The notes under the pieces were generated by a model that worked only from the letters and a program-made list of their open reading frames with translations, was not told the DNA's origin and searched no databases. 64,000 bases of DNA from Ostrinia nubilalis (lineage: Eukaryota > Arthropoda > Insecta > Lepidoptera > Crambidae): NCBI RefSeq assembly GCF_963855985.1, contig NC_087092.1, positions 16,182,001-16,246,000 on the forward strand, written 5' to 3'. Position numbers and translations under genes: made by a program. Shown here one piece after another: positions 1 through 12,500 of this stretch; the first letter of the stretch is position 1; each line of letters begins with the position of its first letter.

Positions 1-130
1 TAATATGGTAGACCTTTTCACACTGCGCCTCTAGTCCCAAACTAAGCAAAGCTACCCTATGGGTACTAGACAACGGATATAAACATACTTATTTTTTTTT
101 TGTAAATACATACATATTATACATTGATCA
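1..130. repeat. Truncated dispersed repeat at window edge
   Basis: Bases 71-125 (ACGGATATAAACATACTT, a T-run, then GTAAATACA and TTATACAT) recur almost unchanged at 49699-49757 inside another mobile element, so this is repeat DNA. The preceding bases (AAACTAAGC, TATGGGTACTAG) resemble a common lepidopteran tRNA-type SINE tail. That family assignment is from memory and tentative. The copy is cut by the window start. Confidence 0.5.
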
Positions 131-592
131 TTTAATTGCGTTCTGGCACCCCTAATCTCGTCCGGTGCGCGCGCGCACCTTCATGTCGCATTGTGCTAAT
201 TAGTCTGTTATCTAGGCCTCGCGCCTACGTTATGAAATTCGTTACCGCATACTAAACAACTCGAATTGTGAATGAGGACAAATAGCTGGAATAGCAGGTG
301 CTAAGTTTGGTTGGGCGGGTTCCGATAACTGGCTCGTTTACCTTACAACGTAGATAGACGTACTTTGTATATTTTACAGTTGAGAGTTGCAGAATAACTC
401 ATATTATAACTAATAATATGTCACAGTAATTTACTTTGAAGTTATCAAGCTTATTATCTAGTATAACTAGTACGTTACCTAAATCTTAGATTTACATATT
501 TATATGTCTTGAATTGGCAACTTTAGAAATGCATTAACGCATAAGTATAACCTGTTTAAATGAAGTTCCTTATGGCAAAGAAACATTATTTT
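131..592. other. AT-rich stretch, one GC-rich palindrome
   Basis: Apart from the palindrome at 166-177 I see no gene, RNA or repeat here. Confidence 0.4.
166..177. other. TGCGCNNGCGCA palindrome, copy 1
   Basis: Exact match (spacer GC), extended by one pair to GTGCGCGCGCGCAC at 165-178. It is one of 12 exact copies in the window in unrelated flanks. The half-sites match the NRF-1/EWG consensus YGCGCANGCGCR. A binding role is inference. Confidence 0.5.
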
Positions 593-625
593 AACCGACT
601 TCAAAAAGGAGGAGGTTCTCAATTT
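593..625 (+). repeat. AACCGACTTCAAAAAGGAGG repeat, short fragment
   Basis: The terminal motif AACCGACTTCAAAAAGGAGG followed by AGGTTCTCAATT also occurs at 22294 and, diverging after GGTTCT, at 8950. It is a common lepidopteran repeat head. Only about 33 bp is recognisable and no matching right end is visible. Confidence 0.6.
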
Positions 626-1262
626 AGTTGGTATGTCTTCTATTACAAAATTAGTACCTACTTACATTACAAGTATACATGGTTTTGATACAAATTCGCT
701 CGATTTGTTGACCAAGTTGTGTAATGTTGCAAGTTCGTTTCCTACCGATAAATGCAAATGGCCATTAAGCTTTATTTTTATCGAAATATCAATAAAATTA
801 AACTATCCTGCAATAAAACAATTACAGTCCAGTACTGAATGACTCGTTAAATGTTCAATTTTAACTCCTAATAATGAGGCAACAGCTACTATTTATATCT
901 TTATCATATAATTACATAAATAAATAACTGTAATTAAGTATTTTTAATGAGTTTTATTAATACATTAGTTTTTAATCATCAAAACAATTATAATTACTTT
1001 AATTAGGTGCTACAATGTGCGAATTTAAATGGATATGGTTTAGAAACAGGTTATCTTTGATTGACACCTCCAACCAGGCAAACCACAAACCAACCCACGA
1101 TGTAAAACAAACAACAATGTTGTAGGTAATATACCTATTATTTTATCTAACAACTTCAACTGTGACATAGGTACTCAAATAATGGATATTCAAAACAAAT
1201 TAGTCATCAATTAATTCGCTTTAAATCAATCACGGTATTGCAACAGTTTAAATAAGAATTTT
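626..1262. other. AT-rich unannotated stretch
   Basis: No coding, RNA or repeat signal recognised. Confidence 0.4.
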
Positions 1263-1313
1263 ACCCTATTTATTCTTATTTCGTTTACGAAACGAAATAA
1301 GAATAAATAGGGT
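1263..1313. repeat. Perfect 24-bp inverted repeat, 3-nt loop
   Basis: The left arm 1263-1286 (begins ACCCTATTTATTC) and right arm 1290-1313 (ends GAATAAATAGGGT) are exact reverse complements around the loop ACG. With no mismatch it is more regular than a typical animal microRNA precursor. It looks like a recent palindromic duplication or a minimal terminal-inverted-repeat remnant. No target duplication is evident. Confidence 0.85.
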
Positions 1314-4300
1314 TTTTAGTATGGCATGTATAGGCGGTTTAAATTAAGTAACAGTTTTGTGACTACATAACCAAATACGTCTAGTTTTTTAAGAAAAATT
1401 GAACTCAACGTGAGACCACTGTGAGACCGAGAAGAATAATAATTTAATAACCACGCTGTAAAACTAGTTTGATAATAATTGAACCGATCAGTAACTGTTA
1501 TTGCTTATTCAGAATCGTGGCTTTAAATGTTTGATTGAAATCGCGTCTAAACCGAACTATTACTTAACTAGTTCGTGAACGATAAACGTTAAAATAACTC
1601 ATGTACTCAACATGGTGGTCTTTCTAACGATACCGGTTCCGTCGTCTTGAACGCACTGGGTAACCTCTTTGACATTTTGCAGAGTCGACAACGCAATTTA
1701 TGAGGTACAGCAGGTGATGACTGACCGTAAACACTCTTCAGACCATTTAAGGACTCAAATGGCGCAAGAGGAAGCGAAAAAGCATAAAAAAGTTTGTCAA
1801 TTGGCTGTTTAATTTCCCGCCAACGCGCGATGGCCGCCTACTAGTTTTTTTTGCATCTGTGGCAACTGTCAAACATTAGTGTTGCACCATGCAGGTTAAG
1901 TTCTTTTTACAGAATATAGCTTTGAATGTAGCCTCTTTTGATGGATTCGCATAACGAATTGGACCTAAATAGTAAAGAATTCCATTACGCAGTGTGACCA
2001 AATTTAGAGCGGTCGTTAAATGTACTCGGGCAGCGTTGCCATGTTTATAGTGTTTCGACGCGTTGTGCAACTAACATTAACTGGTTATGGAGATATTGAT
2101 GTGTTTACGAAAGTTCTTATCTAGTTGTTAAGGTAATATTTTAATCATAATTAATGGATGCGCTTCGGAAAACCATGTAAAAGAAAAAGCTTCATTAATA
2201 TTTCTAAGGTTTTATGCCGTGATCTAAAAGATATTGGTGTTTGTTGTATACAGTACCGAATAATATTTAGTACCGTTGTTTATTCACAATACGAAATTCG
2301 CACGAAAAGAGAATCCATCATGCCATAAATTTTACGAGAACAAACACTCGACTGCTTATTTTAAGTACATTCGAATGAATAATTTTACCTTTAAATAATT
2401 TCGGGAAAATGGGAGATTGAAAATTTACAGTTGCAAACGTAGCTCTTGTAACATAAAAAAATGAGCTAGCAATAGTAAGTTTCTTGAGCGGCTACTTCTA
2501 AGAACCAATGTGGACTACAATATTGTCTCGAAGCAACGGTAAGGATTAAGTTTTAAAAATATTTTGTAAACTATTTTATACGAGTACATAACTATTACCA
2601 AATCTACGGTAGTGTGTAAACACTCTACTGTGTTTGGCCGTATATTTCGGGCTACAGGCATTTTAGATATAAAACTTGCAGAATCTAACTACCGAGTAAC
2701 GTATTCGGCCGACTGTACCTTCGTAGGGCTTATATGAGTTAAGACAAGCCGGCGGTCGCGAATGCCTAAAAAGGCCCGCCGGGATATTACCACATCGTAA
2801 ATAATTCATGTATTATTACTCAATCACGTGCAACGGTAGTGTTTCAGTGTTTTTTATTTGTGCCGGGACGTTTTTCTGGGCATATTGTCCTGTCTGTCGC
2901 GAAGGAAACTGTAGAAGGGCCTTTAGGATGAGTCACGAGTGTTGCCAGGACTGAATAAACGGGAACGCGATTAAATTATCTGATAAAACCTGGAACCGGG
3001 ATTTTAATGTTATTCATGCATAATGAGCAATAACTGAACTGTTGGTAAAGCATCGGCATTATTTTTGTTTAAGAATTTTATCTCTTGACTCATAAAGAAA
3101 AAGCAGCTGGAGCTGGTTACCCGATCAATTGATAAACTAATTAATAACTAAGTGTGTCCTTCTTTTTCATAATGGATGGCAACACTAATCTCAGTAACAT
3201 GTCTGACCGACAATAAATAAAAAATAACTCATGTCTGTTCGGGAACGATTCGGAACATACACAAAACTATGGCAAAGCATTTCGTAAGACGTGTTCCAAG
3301 TTTAAATGTGTTTAACGGTATAATATCGTCACAGTGACCTGACGAAAAGTACGGACCGGAGTCACAACAGGTGCGGTTACGTTCACTTTCGATCGGGGTA
3401 TTTTTATAGTTTCAAAGTTTTACTTACTCACTGGCCACCGAGATTTGAGTCGGCAACAAAATAAAATAAAATTATAAAATTTTGCTGGAGTAGTCTACTT
3501 TTACATAATTATTTGACAGGTGTCAAAGCCTACTTACATATTTGGCATGTGCATGCAGATGCAGCTATTTTTGTTCCTATTGCAATCACGTTTAAAGTTA
3601 AAAAATAACAAAGAAATCAAAAAAAGTTTACCTTCACGCTTGATTAAAATTAACCATTGACAAATCAAATATTTTTTTTTTATGATATGGCCAGTATTTT
3701 TTAAACTTTAATGTCCATGGCGTCTCCAATGGCCAGAAACAAGTTGACTTTTTAAATTAACCGGCACTTTCGTAACTCTTGATTGCCAGCAATCAAGCCT
3801 CCTTGCTGGACTAGATATAAATCGTGTGAAATTATACTCTGTGACATATTTTATAGGTAGTTCGTTAAACTGTTTCTTTATCGGTCGCTGTATTAATTAA
3901 AATGATTATTCGTTCGTGTGGCTAAGTCGTTTGGAATATTTCCTTTGCAATAAATATTAATAATCGCTGTGTACTCTACCATTCTGTACTTATAAATTAG
4001 AATACTTAAGTCTACTTATAAATTAGAAACTTTCTGATATTTATTATTTTTTACACGTGCACTCAATAAGTCTATCATATTTTATACTAAGATACACACT
4101 TCCTTACGTTTATAAAAACTGCTTTAATATTATTAGCGTTTTCCTTAAAGTTTAATTTCCGAATTCTATTGCCGAGGTTTTTATTGATTAGTATCAAATT
4201 TCTCACATTTTATTTGACTCGCTTAGAAAGTAGGTGAAAAACGGTTAATTTTTAACTTTTAAAACTAAACATCCTTCTCTGACAGTTATAAACAAATGTA

Positions 4301-5461
4301 GGGTGGTCCATTTGCATAGGAAATATGTTCGAATTTATATGTTAATGGCCACTGGTACAATACCAATAGATTAAAATACATTATGAAGTCATCTTGATTG
4401 GTCGTTAGCCGACGGCATATCAATTTGTGTTATTATTTATAATCGGCATAACAACAATAAAGCACGATCGTTACATATTTTAAGATAAAATTGTGATTTA
4501 AATTCTAAAGAAAGATAATTAATTCTTTGATTTAGTTCAGGTTTGTTTAATAAAATATGAAAATAGATTAAAAAATTAAAGTTCGTTGATTCGTTCCAAA
4601 AGTTTCGATTGTGTAATCATGCCTTAGATTAGATAAAAAAGGTAAACATGGAAAATGCATTCTAGTAGCGAAAGAAAAAGGTAGATTTACGACAGAACCG
4701 TTTTATATTCGCGTTTAGAAAGTTGTTTTTTTGCGTGGGTGTTTAGTTCCTGTTAAGATACTGGCCATTTTTATGTTCTTTTAAGGTTTTAATGGTTGCC
4801 TTTGTCAGAATTTTAGCTGTTTGAAGAAAAAAAAAATTACCTACGTCTTTTACCTACAATGTTTCTTAATTTAAAAACTACAAATTGATGATGTACACCT
4901 GCTATTTTAAACGGGTATGTAGTTAAGCCTCGAAATTCTAGGTTTTTTCATAAATATTAGTAAATCGTAGACTTTACATACACTTTATAGTAACTACCTT
5001 AGTTATTGAATACTCCACTGATGGCGTCATTGCAACACCCGTCATGATTTAACTGCATATCTCGGAATTTATATACCAAAAATACATATAATTTTAACAA
5101 GGTTTAATATGCAATTAGTTATAACTTTTGTCCAGAATATTCATACCTTCCGCATATTTTAATTTAAATAATAATACGAGTTGACGGCTAACAATTAAGT
5201 GTTTGGTGCAAAATCTGCATGCAATCGTCAGGCAGGCAATTTGCTTGCAAACGAGTTATCATTCGCACAGGCATCGGAATCGAGTCGTATTCAGTAATAC
5301 GGCTCTAAATGTCAGTTGATCGAATAAAACCAGGCCCGTTTATAGCTAGGGCACGTAGACGTAGCCTGGAGAGCTCAGCAAGTCTATTTCAAACAAATAA
5401 TAGAAATGTAACGCTATGGTACCGTTCTAATTAAAAAATTAAATGGCTAAACTTACGCTGC
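1314..5461. other. 4.1 kb AT-rich stretch without recognisable features
   Basis: Open frames are short and look random. I see no RNA gene, transposon end or tandem array. It is probably unique intron or intergenic DNA. Confidence 0.4.
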
Positions 5462-5476
5462 GGTCCTTTAGAGGTA

Positions 5477-5566
5477 CGGGACTATTCCCACCTCTCGTTC
5501 CCACCACTGCAACTCCTGTGTAGCCAGGATCTACAGCTTGACCGCCACAAAAACCCAACCAATGAA
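5477..5566 (-). mobile_element. 90-bp retroposed fragment with 15-bp TSD
   Basis: The insert is bounded by perfect 15-bp direct repeats GGTCCTTTAGAGGTA at 5462-5476 and 5567-5581, the hallmark of target-primed LINE or SINE insertion. The source family is not recognised. On the minus strand the insert contains a frame reading GGQAVDPGYTGVAVVGTRGG, so it may derive from a coding or structured part of a retroelement. No poly(A) tail is visible. Confidence 0.7.
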
Positions 5567-5581
5567 GGTCCTTTAGAGGTA

Positions 5582-6600
5582 GAATAAACGTAAAAATAAC
5601 GACATAAGTCTTTATTAAATTGTTACTTGCGTTAGTTCTAACCACAGAGTTCAGGCCTAACGATCCTCTGTAGCTTTTTAAATTAGTAAAATACCTACAT
5701 GTATTGTCATTATTCATTTGTATAAATCTACAAACTTTTGCAATACCATACTAGTTTTCCATTAAAATCAAGTTTATTGACACAACAGCATCATCGGTCA
5801 TATTCAAGGACGTCTATTTTAATGTCTGATAGGTACCTGATAAATCTATAAATGTATTGTGAGTAATTGTTAGTTCTATTGAGTCATTAATAAATAAGAC
5901 AGAGACAGCTCAATTAGAGCCTGTCGATGTCTTATCATCAAGTTAAGGAAAAGAAAAATATTTGACTTTTTTGTCACAAAAGTCATTTATTGGCTGTCGT
6001 TCTTGGGCTATGTAATCGATATAGCACAGATCGGACCTGCATCGATTCTTAATCCGTTTCGAATCGGAAATCGATTCTATCGCGGGTCAATTGGGCTGAT
6101 CTGAACTTTGACGAGGTACTTCGTGCTGTTTCTGACCGATTTAGAGCTATTGGCTTGATTTTTTATTAACCCTAATTGTGAATTAATTTGTAAATGGTGC
6201 AGAGCGTCTATCTTTAATCAAATTTACTTTCTAATGAATCGATATAGTTTGGCTTTTCTTTTTCGTTGTTGATGGAGGAAATCACACAACGTTTTATAAA
6301 ATCTACAAAGTACCTAACGTTTTAGAAATGTCACTGACTCTACTTTTTTGTTTGACCTAGGAAAGCTCTTATGAAAGTAGTTCATTATTGTGTGGTAGTC
6401 CCAAGAATTTCAGTGACTCATATTTAGTCCAGCATCACCTAGTGGACTAAAAAGCAATACACAAGCGTCTACTAAGACTTGTGTAACTAGGATTGGTCAT
6501 TAATCGAATCAAGGACCATCCTGTTCGCACCCACCCCACCGGTTTGATGGGCACACTGCATCTCAACGCTTCAACCCTTGTGTCCCTGTTTTATATTAGA
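5582..6600. other. AT-rich unannotated stretch
   Basis: Nothing recognised apart from scattered ATCGAT motifs around 6017-6078. Confidence 0.35.
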
Positions 6601-6811
6601 ACTAGCTGTGCCCGCGGTTTCAAAATTGTTTGAGTAATATTTCCCGTTTTTGCGACATTTTTCTTTACTGCTCCACCCCTATTGGCTGTAGAGTGTAGGG
6701 TGATGTTAATTAAGTTCCTCGATAAATGGACACAAAATATTTTTTCAATCGGACCAGTAGTTTCTGAGATTAGCGCGTTCAAACAAACAAAGAAACTCTT
6801 CTTTTGCTTTT
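6601..6811 (+). repeat. SINE-like lepidopteran repeat (CTAGCTGTGCCCGCGG head)
   Basis: It begins ACTAGCTGTGCCCGCGG and runs through CCTCGATAAATGG, ATCGGACCAGTAGTTTC and GAGATTAGCGCGTTC to an AAACAAACAAA tail. I recognise this block as a very common lepidopteran interspersed repeat. Its exact class (SINE or RTE 3' region) is uncertain. Part of the 5' half is degraded. Confidence 0.6.
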
Positions 6812-7317
6812 AAAAATTTAAATGTGGTCCACCGTGACTGGTTGGAAATTATTTTATATTTTTTTCCTACGAATTACAATGTGCCAGTTCTTGGTGTGAC
6901 TCGTTAGAACCAAAGTTCACAAATTGATTTTGATAAGTACTTTTAAGTTTCTAAGTACGATTGTTGAGAAGATTGATTTGCTAGGAACAGTTTGAGAACC
7001 GTCGCGAATGTAACCACAATTTGTTTTAATTACCGGGCCGGACATAAACAGGTTGTTATGAGATGATAATTATCTTACAAGTAATACTGAGATCGAAGAA
7101 GATCGATTATTTAATAGCAGGGATTATTACGAGTAATGAAAAAAGAAGGGTTGAATCATTCTAGTAAATTCTATTCAATGGAGACCCATTCAAGATTATT
7201 CCTTTACCTCGGTACCTCCCAGCAGGCTAGGTTTTCCATGTTAGATATTTTTATAGAAATTATTAATTTAAACCACTTACTACTACTCTAGCAATAGTAG
7301 AGAAACTATCTATCAGC
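6812..7317. other. AT-rich unannotated stretch
   Basis: No feature recognised. Confidence 0.35.
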
Positions 7318-7325
7318 CTTTAGGG

Positions 7326-7533
7326 CAGTAGTTCTTAACCGGTGGTCCGCGGACCACTAGTGGTCCCTGGAGACATTCCAAGTGGTCCACGAAGTACATT
7401 TGCACACCTTGGTTAAAACCACTTTTAACTGATTTTTGCAGTCAAACTGGTTTTGACCGATTATGAGGTGGTCCCTGACAAGACAGAAATTTGGTAAAAT
7501 GGTCCCTCATGACTTAAAGGTTAAGAACCACTG
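7326..7533. mobile_element. 208-bp hAT-type MITE with 8-bp TSD
   Basis: The termini CAGTAGTTCTTAACC (left) and GGTTAAGAACCACTG (right) are inverted repeats with one mismatch. They are flanked by perfect 8-bp duplications CTTTAGGG (7318-7325 and 7534-7541). An 8-bp TSD and a CAGTGGTTCTTAACC-like terminus are diagnostic of hAT non-autonomous elements. The interior has repeated GGTGGTCC/GGACCAC motifs and no coding capacity. Confidence 0.9.
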
Positions 7534-7541
7534 CTTTAGGG

Positions 7542-8949
7542 CTTTAGGGGGTTCGTCTTCGAACATGGCCTCCTCTTCAACCCTCCACCGACTCCTGCCT
7601 GGACTCGGTGGAGGGCCGTCATCACATCATAATTTAGTCTCATAGGAACACGACCCTCTTCAATTTGTTAGAGGCAAAGAAGGATTTAGCCTACACTCCC
7701 CACGCTGGGTTGGGGAGGCCTGATATACGTATATTGTCAGATTTAGCTTAACAAAATTAATTAATCTCTGAAATCCAAAGTCTGGACACCTAGAAATATC
7801 ATAATATTCTCTAGTTCGCCAAGTCCAGTATTTAGTATTATCCAAAGTGTAATATAATAGCTATGTCCCTTCTGTACAATGTTTATTTTAAACAGTTTTA
7901 TAACTGTACAGAATATTATCATCTTAACTTTATTGGCGTGTCAAGTTTATGTGTGAAAATATTTACTATGTTTTGCCGGTTTTGTCCACTTTGACAATGC
8001 GGTACCGTTGGATTGTGGCATATCGTTAAATAGTGTATGTGGCTAAATAAACCGCTAAAGTGGTATCCGCCAGGTTCTCATTGGAAAGGGTTGTCAAGAG
8101 TAGGTACCTATATTCCAGACTTCTAATGTTTGGCACGTCAGTTGATAGAGTTTGTCTTGGGAAAAGAATATGGAAATAATAGTCTACTTCAAACTAAGGG
8201 AACTATACCACCTGTACCAGAGTGAGGAATCTGTATCCTCCTCTCTTGACTCTTCTATGACAACCCTGTTAGTTTTAGCCGTCTTGTCAGATTTGCTATT
8301 CTAAACGTAACCGGCCATTTTTTTATTTCCATAGAACTAACGATATTTTTTGTAGCAATATAGCGCCTATTACGTAGACATGCAACACAGTATGATTTAT
8401 CTTGATATACCGTCGTCTATAATGACAAATTCCGCTTCAGTAGTCACAAGAGATGGGCTCTACTGAACAGATTTAGGGCATATTTTTAATTGCCCAATTG
8501 CAAAATTAGACTTCTGACAACCCTTGCTATATCAGCCACGTTATCATAGGGAATGTATATCCCAGTTTAGTTAACTGCCCCTAAACCTGCGCAGGAGTTG
8601 ACTTCCTGGCGAATTTATCGACTATTAAATTAATAGTTCTCGCAAATGGGTGTTATGGGACTGGATAGGTCTTTATCAGATCTTGGTTTATTTTACGTTT
8701 ATTTTATGGTGTAACTAGTTTCTGTTTAAGAAGTCGGTTAGTCATAGTATTAGTAGTACTTAGCTGTAGACTAGAAAAATCCCGGAAACGTGATGAAGCT
8801 ACTATCTTATATTTTCTTTGTAAAGTTACAGGTTTCTGATTTACAGCTCATGATCTTCAGTGATTAGTAAATAAGTAAATTGTTCCAATTACCACAAAAA
8901 CTACTAAAAAGCAAAGCAACCTTCTTTTATTCTTGATTCTCTTCTTTTT
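7542..8949. other. AT-rich unannotated stretch
   Basis: No gene or complete mobile element recognised. Confidence 0.35.
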
Positions 8950-9290
8950 AACCGACTTCAAAAAGGAGGAGGTTCTATGTTTTATATTCAATCTGCTCTT
9001 ACTTACATGTCCGACAGTGCAATAAAAGTAGAAGTTGAGACATGCTTTTGTTTACAAACGTAGTACTTATTATTATTGTGTTACAACCTTACAACTAACA
9101 ACGTTGTCACTTGTCACATTCAATACACGAAGAAGTAGACTACATCAATATCTTATTTTATTTGAAATCTGCTCTTCCATGCCCAACTGTGAAATAAGAG
9201 TAGAAGTAGGTACATAGGTAGATACATCGTCAGCCTAAAATATGTATACGAAGAAGTAGACTAAATCTTCTTTTTTATTTGCAAGTCCGG
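8950..9290 (+). repeat. AACCGACTTC repeat copy with internal duplications
   Basis: The head AACCGACTTCAAAAAGGAGG at 8950 matches the copies at 593 and 22294 but diverges after GGTTCT. Downstream, the words AATCTGCTCTT, GAAGAAGTAGACTA and GTCCG(A/G)CAGTGCAA each occur twice, so the body contains internal duplication. Boundaries beyond the head are approximate. Confidence 0.5.
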
Positions 9291-9339
9291 CAGTGCAACA
9301 AAAAAAGAAGCAGAAACATGTCAAAATAGAGTGTCAAAT

Positions 9340-9515
9340 ATCAAAGAACTGCATCCCGCGGCACCTGCGCGCGCGCCGAAATAGACGTCGCGACGCGGCC
9401 GTTGACCCGCGACCCGCTTACCGAAATAATCGCAACACGTGGGCCTGGCTGTGCTTAGCCGACTGTGGAAGGATGGGTCATGCGTTGCTTCGTTTACTTT
9501 GGCATATTTTTGAAA
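9340..9515 (+). other. CpG-rich island ending at a splice donor
   Basis: The segment 9350-9480 is strikingly CpG-dense (GCGCGCGCC, GACGTCGCGACGCGGCCG, CCGCGACCCG) against AT-rich surroundings. It contains a one-mismatch copy of the TGCGCNNGCGCA palindrome at 9366-9377. Near the 3' side, GAAAGTAAGTCA offers a good U2 donor (GTAAGT at 9516). It could be a transcript start or an exon, or simply an old GC-rich insertion. No recognisable peptide is encoded. Confidence 0.25.
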
Positions 9516-9516
9516 G

Positions 9517-12500
9517 TAAGTCATAATTTAATTGTTGATATTAGAATTTGATCTAACCAAATTATATGATTTTCAGTAGAATTTAGAGTCTTCGGAATTC
9601 AAGTCTTAATTATTAGTTAATTAATTATGTCAGCTGATCAGCTCTACTTCCAGACCATTCAGTATGATGTTTTTTGTCTTTTGTCCATTCCGGTCACTCT
9701 TATTTCAGCGTATTAAACTAACACTTATTAGATTTAAAAAATCACAATGTTTCTTTCACGACTTTCATAGGACAATGAATTATCTGTCGCCATGTTTTAT
9801 CACTCCTTTCCATAGTTTATTCGTTGATAGTTTGCTTCAATCCCAAATGACATTCCCAGTTCCCAGGTCTAGTCCAGCCATAAAAACGTTCTTGGAATCG
9901 GTTTACGATTGTATGAAATTGCGCTGAAGTGATGAACACTAGCCTTTTCAATTGATTTAGGAAAGTTAATGGCGTCCATTTTGGTATCGATCAAGCCATG
10001 AGCAATGAGACCATAAAACCTATTTTTCCTCGTCGCGTTAAAATAATTTACTACCTACCATAAACGAACACTTTCGATTTGACATAGAAAGCACATAATT
10101 ACGAAGAGATACACAACTTGAAGTGGTCGAATTTTTCACTCCAATTTAGCTACCAATACCTTCTTTGGTGATGTCCTGCCTACTTCAAATTGCTTCTGAT
10201 TTGCAAAGATAGCATATGAATACGATTTGTTTGAAAAGTGATTCCGTGATTCCCAATGTTTGAACCATCAAAAAATTTAAAAAAACACATATTTTGTTGT
10301 GTGAAATGGAAACAGTTCATTCTTTTTCTTCGGGAGTAACAGAATTCGGGAATATTGTTTCCTTGCGCGATTCTAGCAATCGATGCTTCAATACGTTCCT
10401 GAACAAGATTTCACAAACTGAAACGTTTTCGATCGCAGCCGTCTGAGTGCGCTATACTAAACTAAATTGCTCCAACGTCGGTACAATCATCCGCTTATCA
10501 GTCTACATTTTGTTGAAAATCGCACCTATTTTTATTACATGAGATGCCACAATGTATAGCTTCATGCGCCGTCATATGTACACCGTCTGGACGTCTATAG
10601 TGTCTATGCCTGTATGCAGTCTGTCTGCGCCGAATCGATACGAACTCCGTAGACATTGCTTTTTTCTCTTTCTGCAATTTAACTTCGTCTCGTCGAACTT
10701 TAAGGCTAAAGCACATTACAATTTCATTCTGATCATGTGTATAAGAGTGTTCTGGCCCAAGATTCAATTTGTCTTCGACATGACAAGAAGTACAATGCGA
10801 AAAGATGCGATACCACTATACTAAGCGTTTTACAGACTTTTGAGAGTCGCTTTAAAGACACCCTGCACTTATTTTGAAAACTGCCTCTGCCTAATTGTTA
10901 CGTATAATCTTGAAGCAATACTTTTAAAATCCTACAAGAACATTTTATTTACCTGTTTAAAATAACTTCTCTCTCTTCTTTTCTTACAAGATGTAAACGT
11001 TTGTAGTGTAATTTCAGCCTTAAGTATTTACCGCGGCCGTTTGGATCTATTTATCGCTCGAGACGACAAATATGCGAGCGTTGCGAAGATTAGAAACTTT
11101 ATTGACGTATCTTCGCTATTCGCTATTATTCTTCTTCCATCGAAAGCGTAAAGCCGTTGTCGATATTGGTAATCGATTTGCTTTCACGATTTTGTTTTAG
11201 CTCGACTTTTTCGACCATGACTTCTTGCAGACATGTTATTGACATGATATTCGATAATTATTGGCCAAAACTTAAGAATTGTTTGCTAGAGATAATATTG
11301 TTAATAAGCAACATAGATGTCAGCAGATCAAGACTAATCTTAAGTAGGTAGTTGTTTTAAGATTGATTTTGCACCAAAAATTTATAACTTGATTATGAAG
11401 AACATCATAGAGGACGTAACACATAAATCTTTCAGTTCTGGTTTTGTCCCAAAAAATTGCAATTATTATGTCAACCCCTCAAATAACTGACATGTACTTT
11501 TTACTTGAAAATTAAGGTCTATAAACTGAAACTAAGTACACTTTTGCATCATTAGATTTTCAGAATAACTATAGCTTCTAATTAGAATCGAATCTTCCAA
11601 ACGACCCAATTACAAATCTATCTATAAATTGTTTATTCCAAGCGCCTCAGTTCGATCGAATTGGGCACGGCTTACGATTCTCCGTACCACATATGCGGGA
11701 TTCGCGGAAAAGCCGTTAACGGATGGTGCCATATGGCGCTGTCAACGGTCTGCCGTCATAGATCTGGAATAAGCTGGAAAATGGAGACTGGGGATGGATA
11801 GGACAAACATCAAAAGGTTAACAAATTAGGTTACTTTTAGACTTAGTTACTCTGGTAACTGTTAGCAAAAAAACAGAAATCTAAAAAATCTAGAGCCCCT
11901 TCCATCTATGGCGTTTACCTTTGATTGCCACTCGAAGATCTACCTTCCAAATGGAAACTGAAACGGATATCTTTTTAAAAAAAGATTCATCACTAATAAC
12001 GCGATACTTTACTACGAGTATTTTGTCGAGTAGAGTTAATCTCATTAAAAAGAAAAAACTACCATAAAATATGGCTGTTATTCATAGAGTCAATTACTGG
12101 CTGGCAAGTCTTCAGTATGTTAAAAAGTTCTAGTTATTTTTATTTAATTTTAAAAATGGCTTATGTCAAAGATAATTTTGTGGCTGCCAGTAATAATTTT
12201 TTATACTTTTTCGATAAATTGTGGTTGAAACAATAAAGTTAACCAAACAATTTATCCTCATATTACCGGACGCCTACGTGTAAAATCTCACGTGAAGTGA
12301 GAGGCGTTTCATCGAAACATCGATTATGGCTTTTTTATACCAGACATACACCCTGGACAGCATGAGTAACACCCAAATTAATTCACGTAAAGCTTAAGAA
12401 AAGGAAGTTCTTAAAATAATTTAAAACTCAACCACGATCGTGTAATATTTCCTAAGAACTGCATTATAAATACTCGAAGTCTGTAATTTAGAGCCATTGA

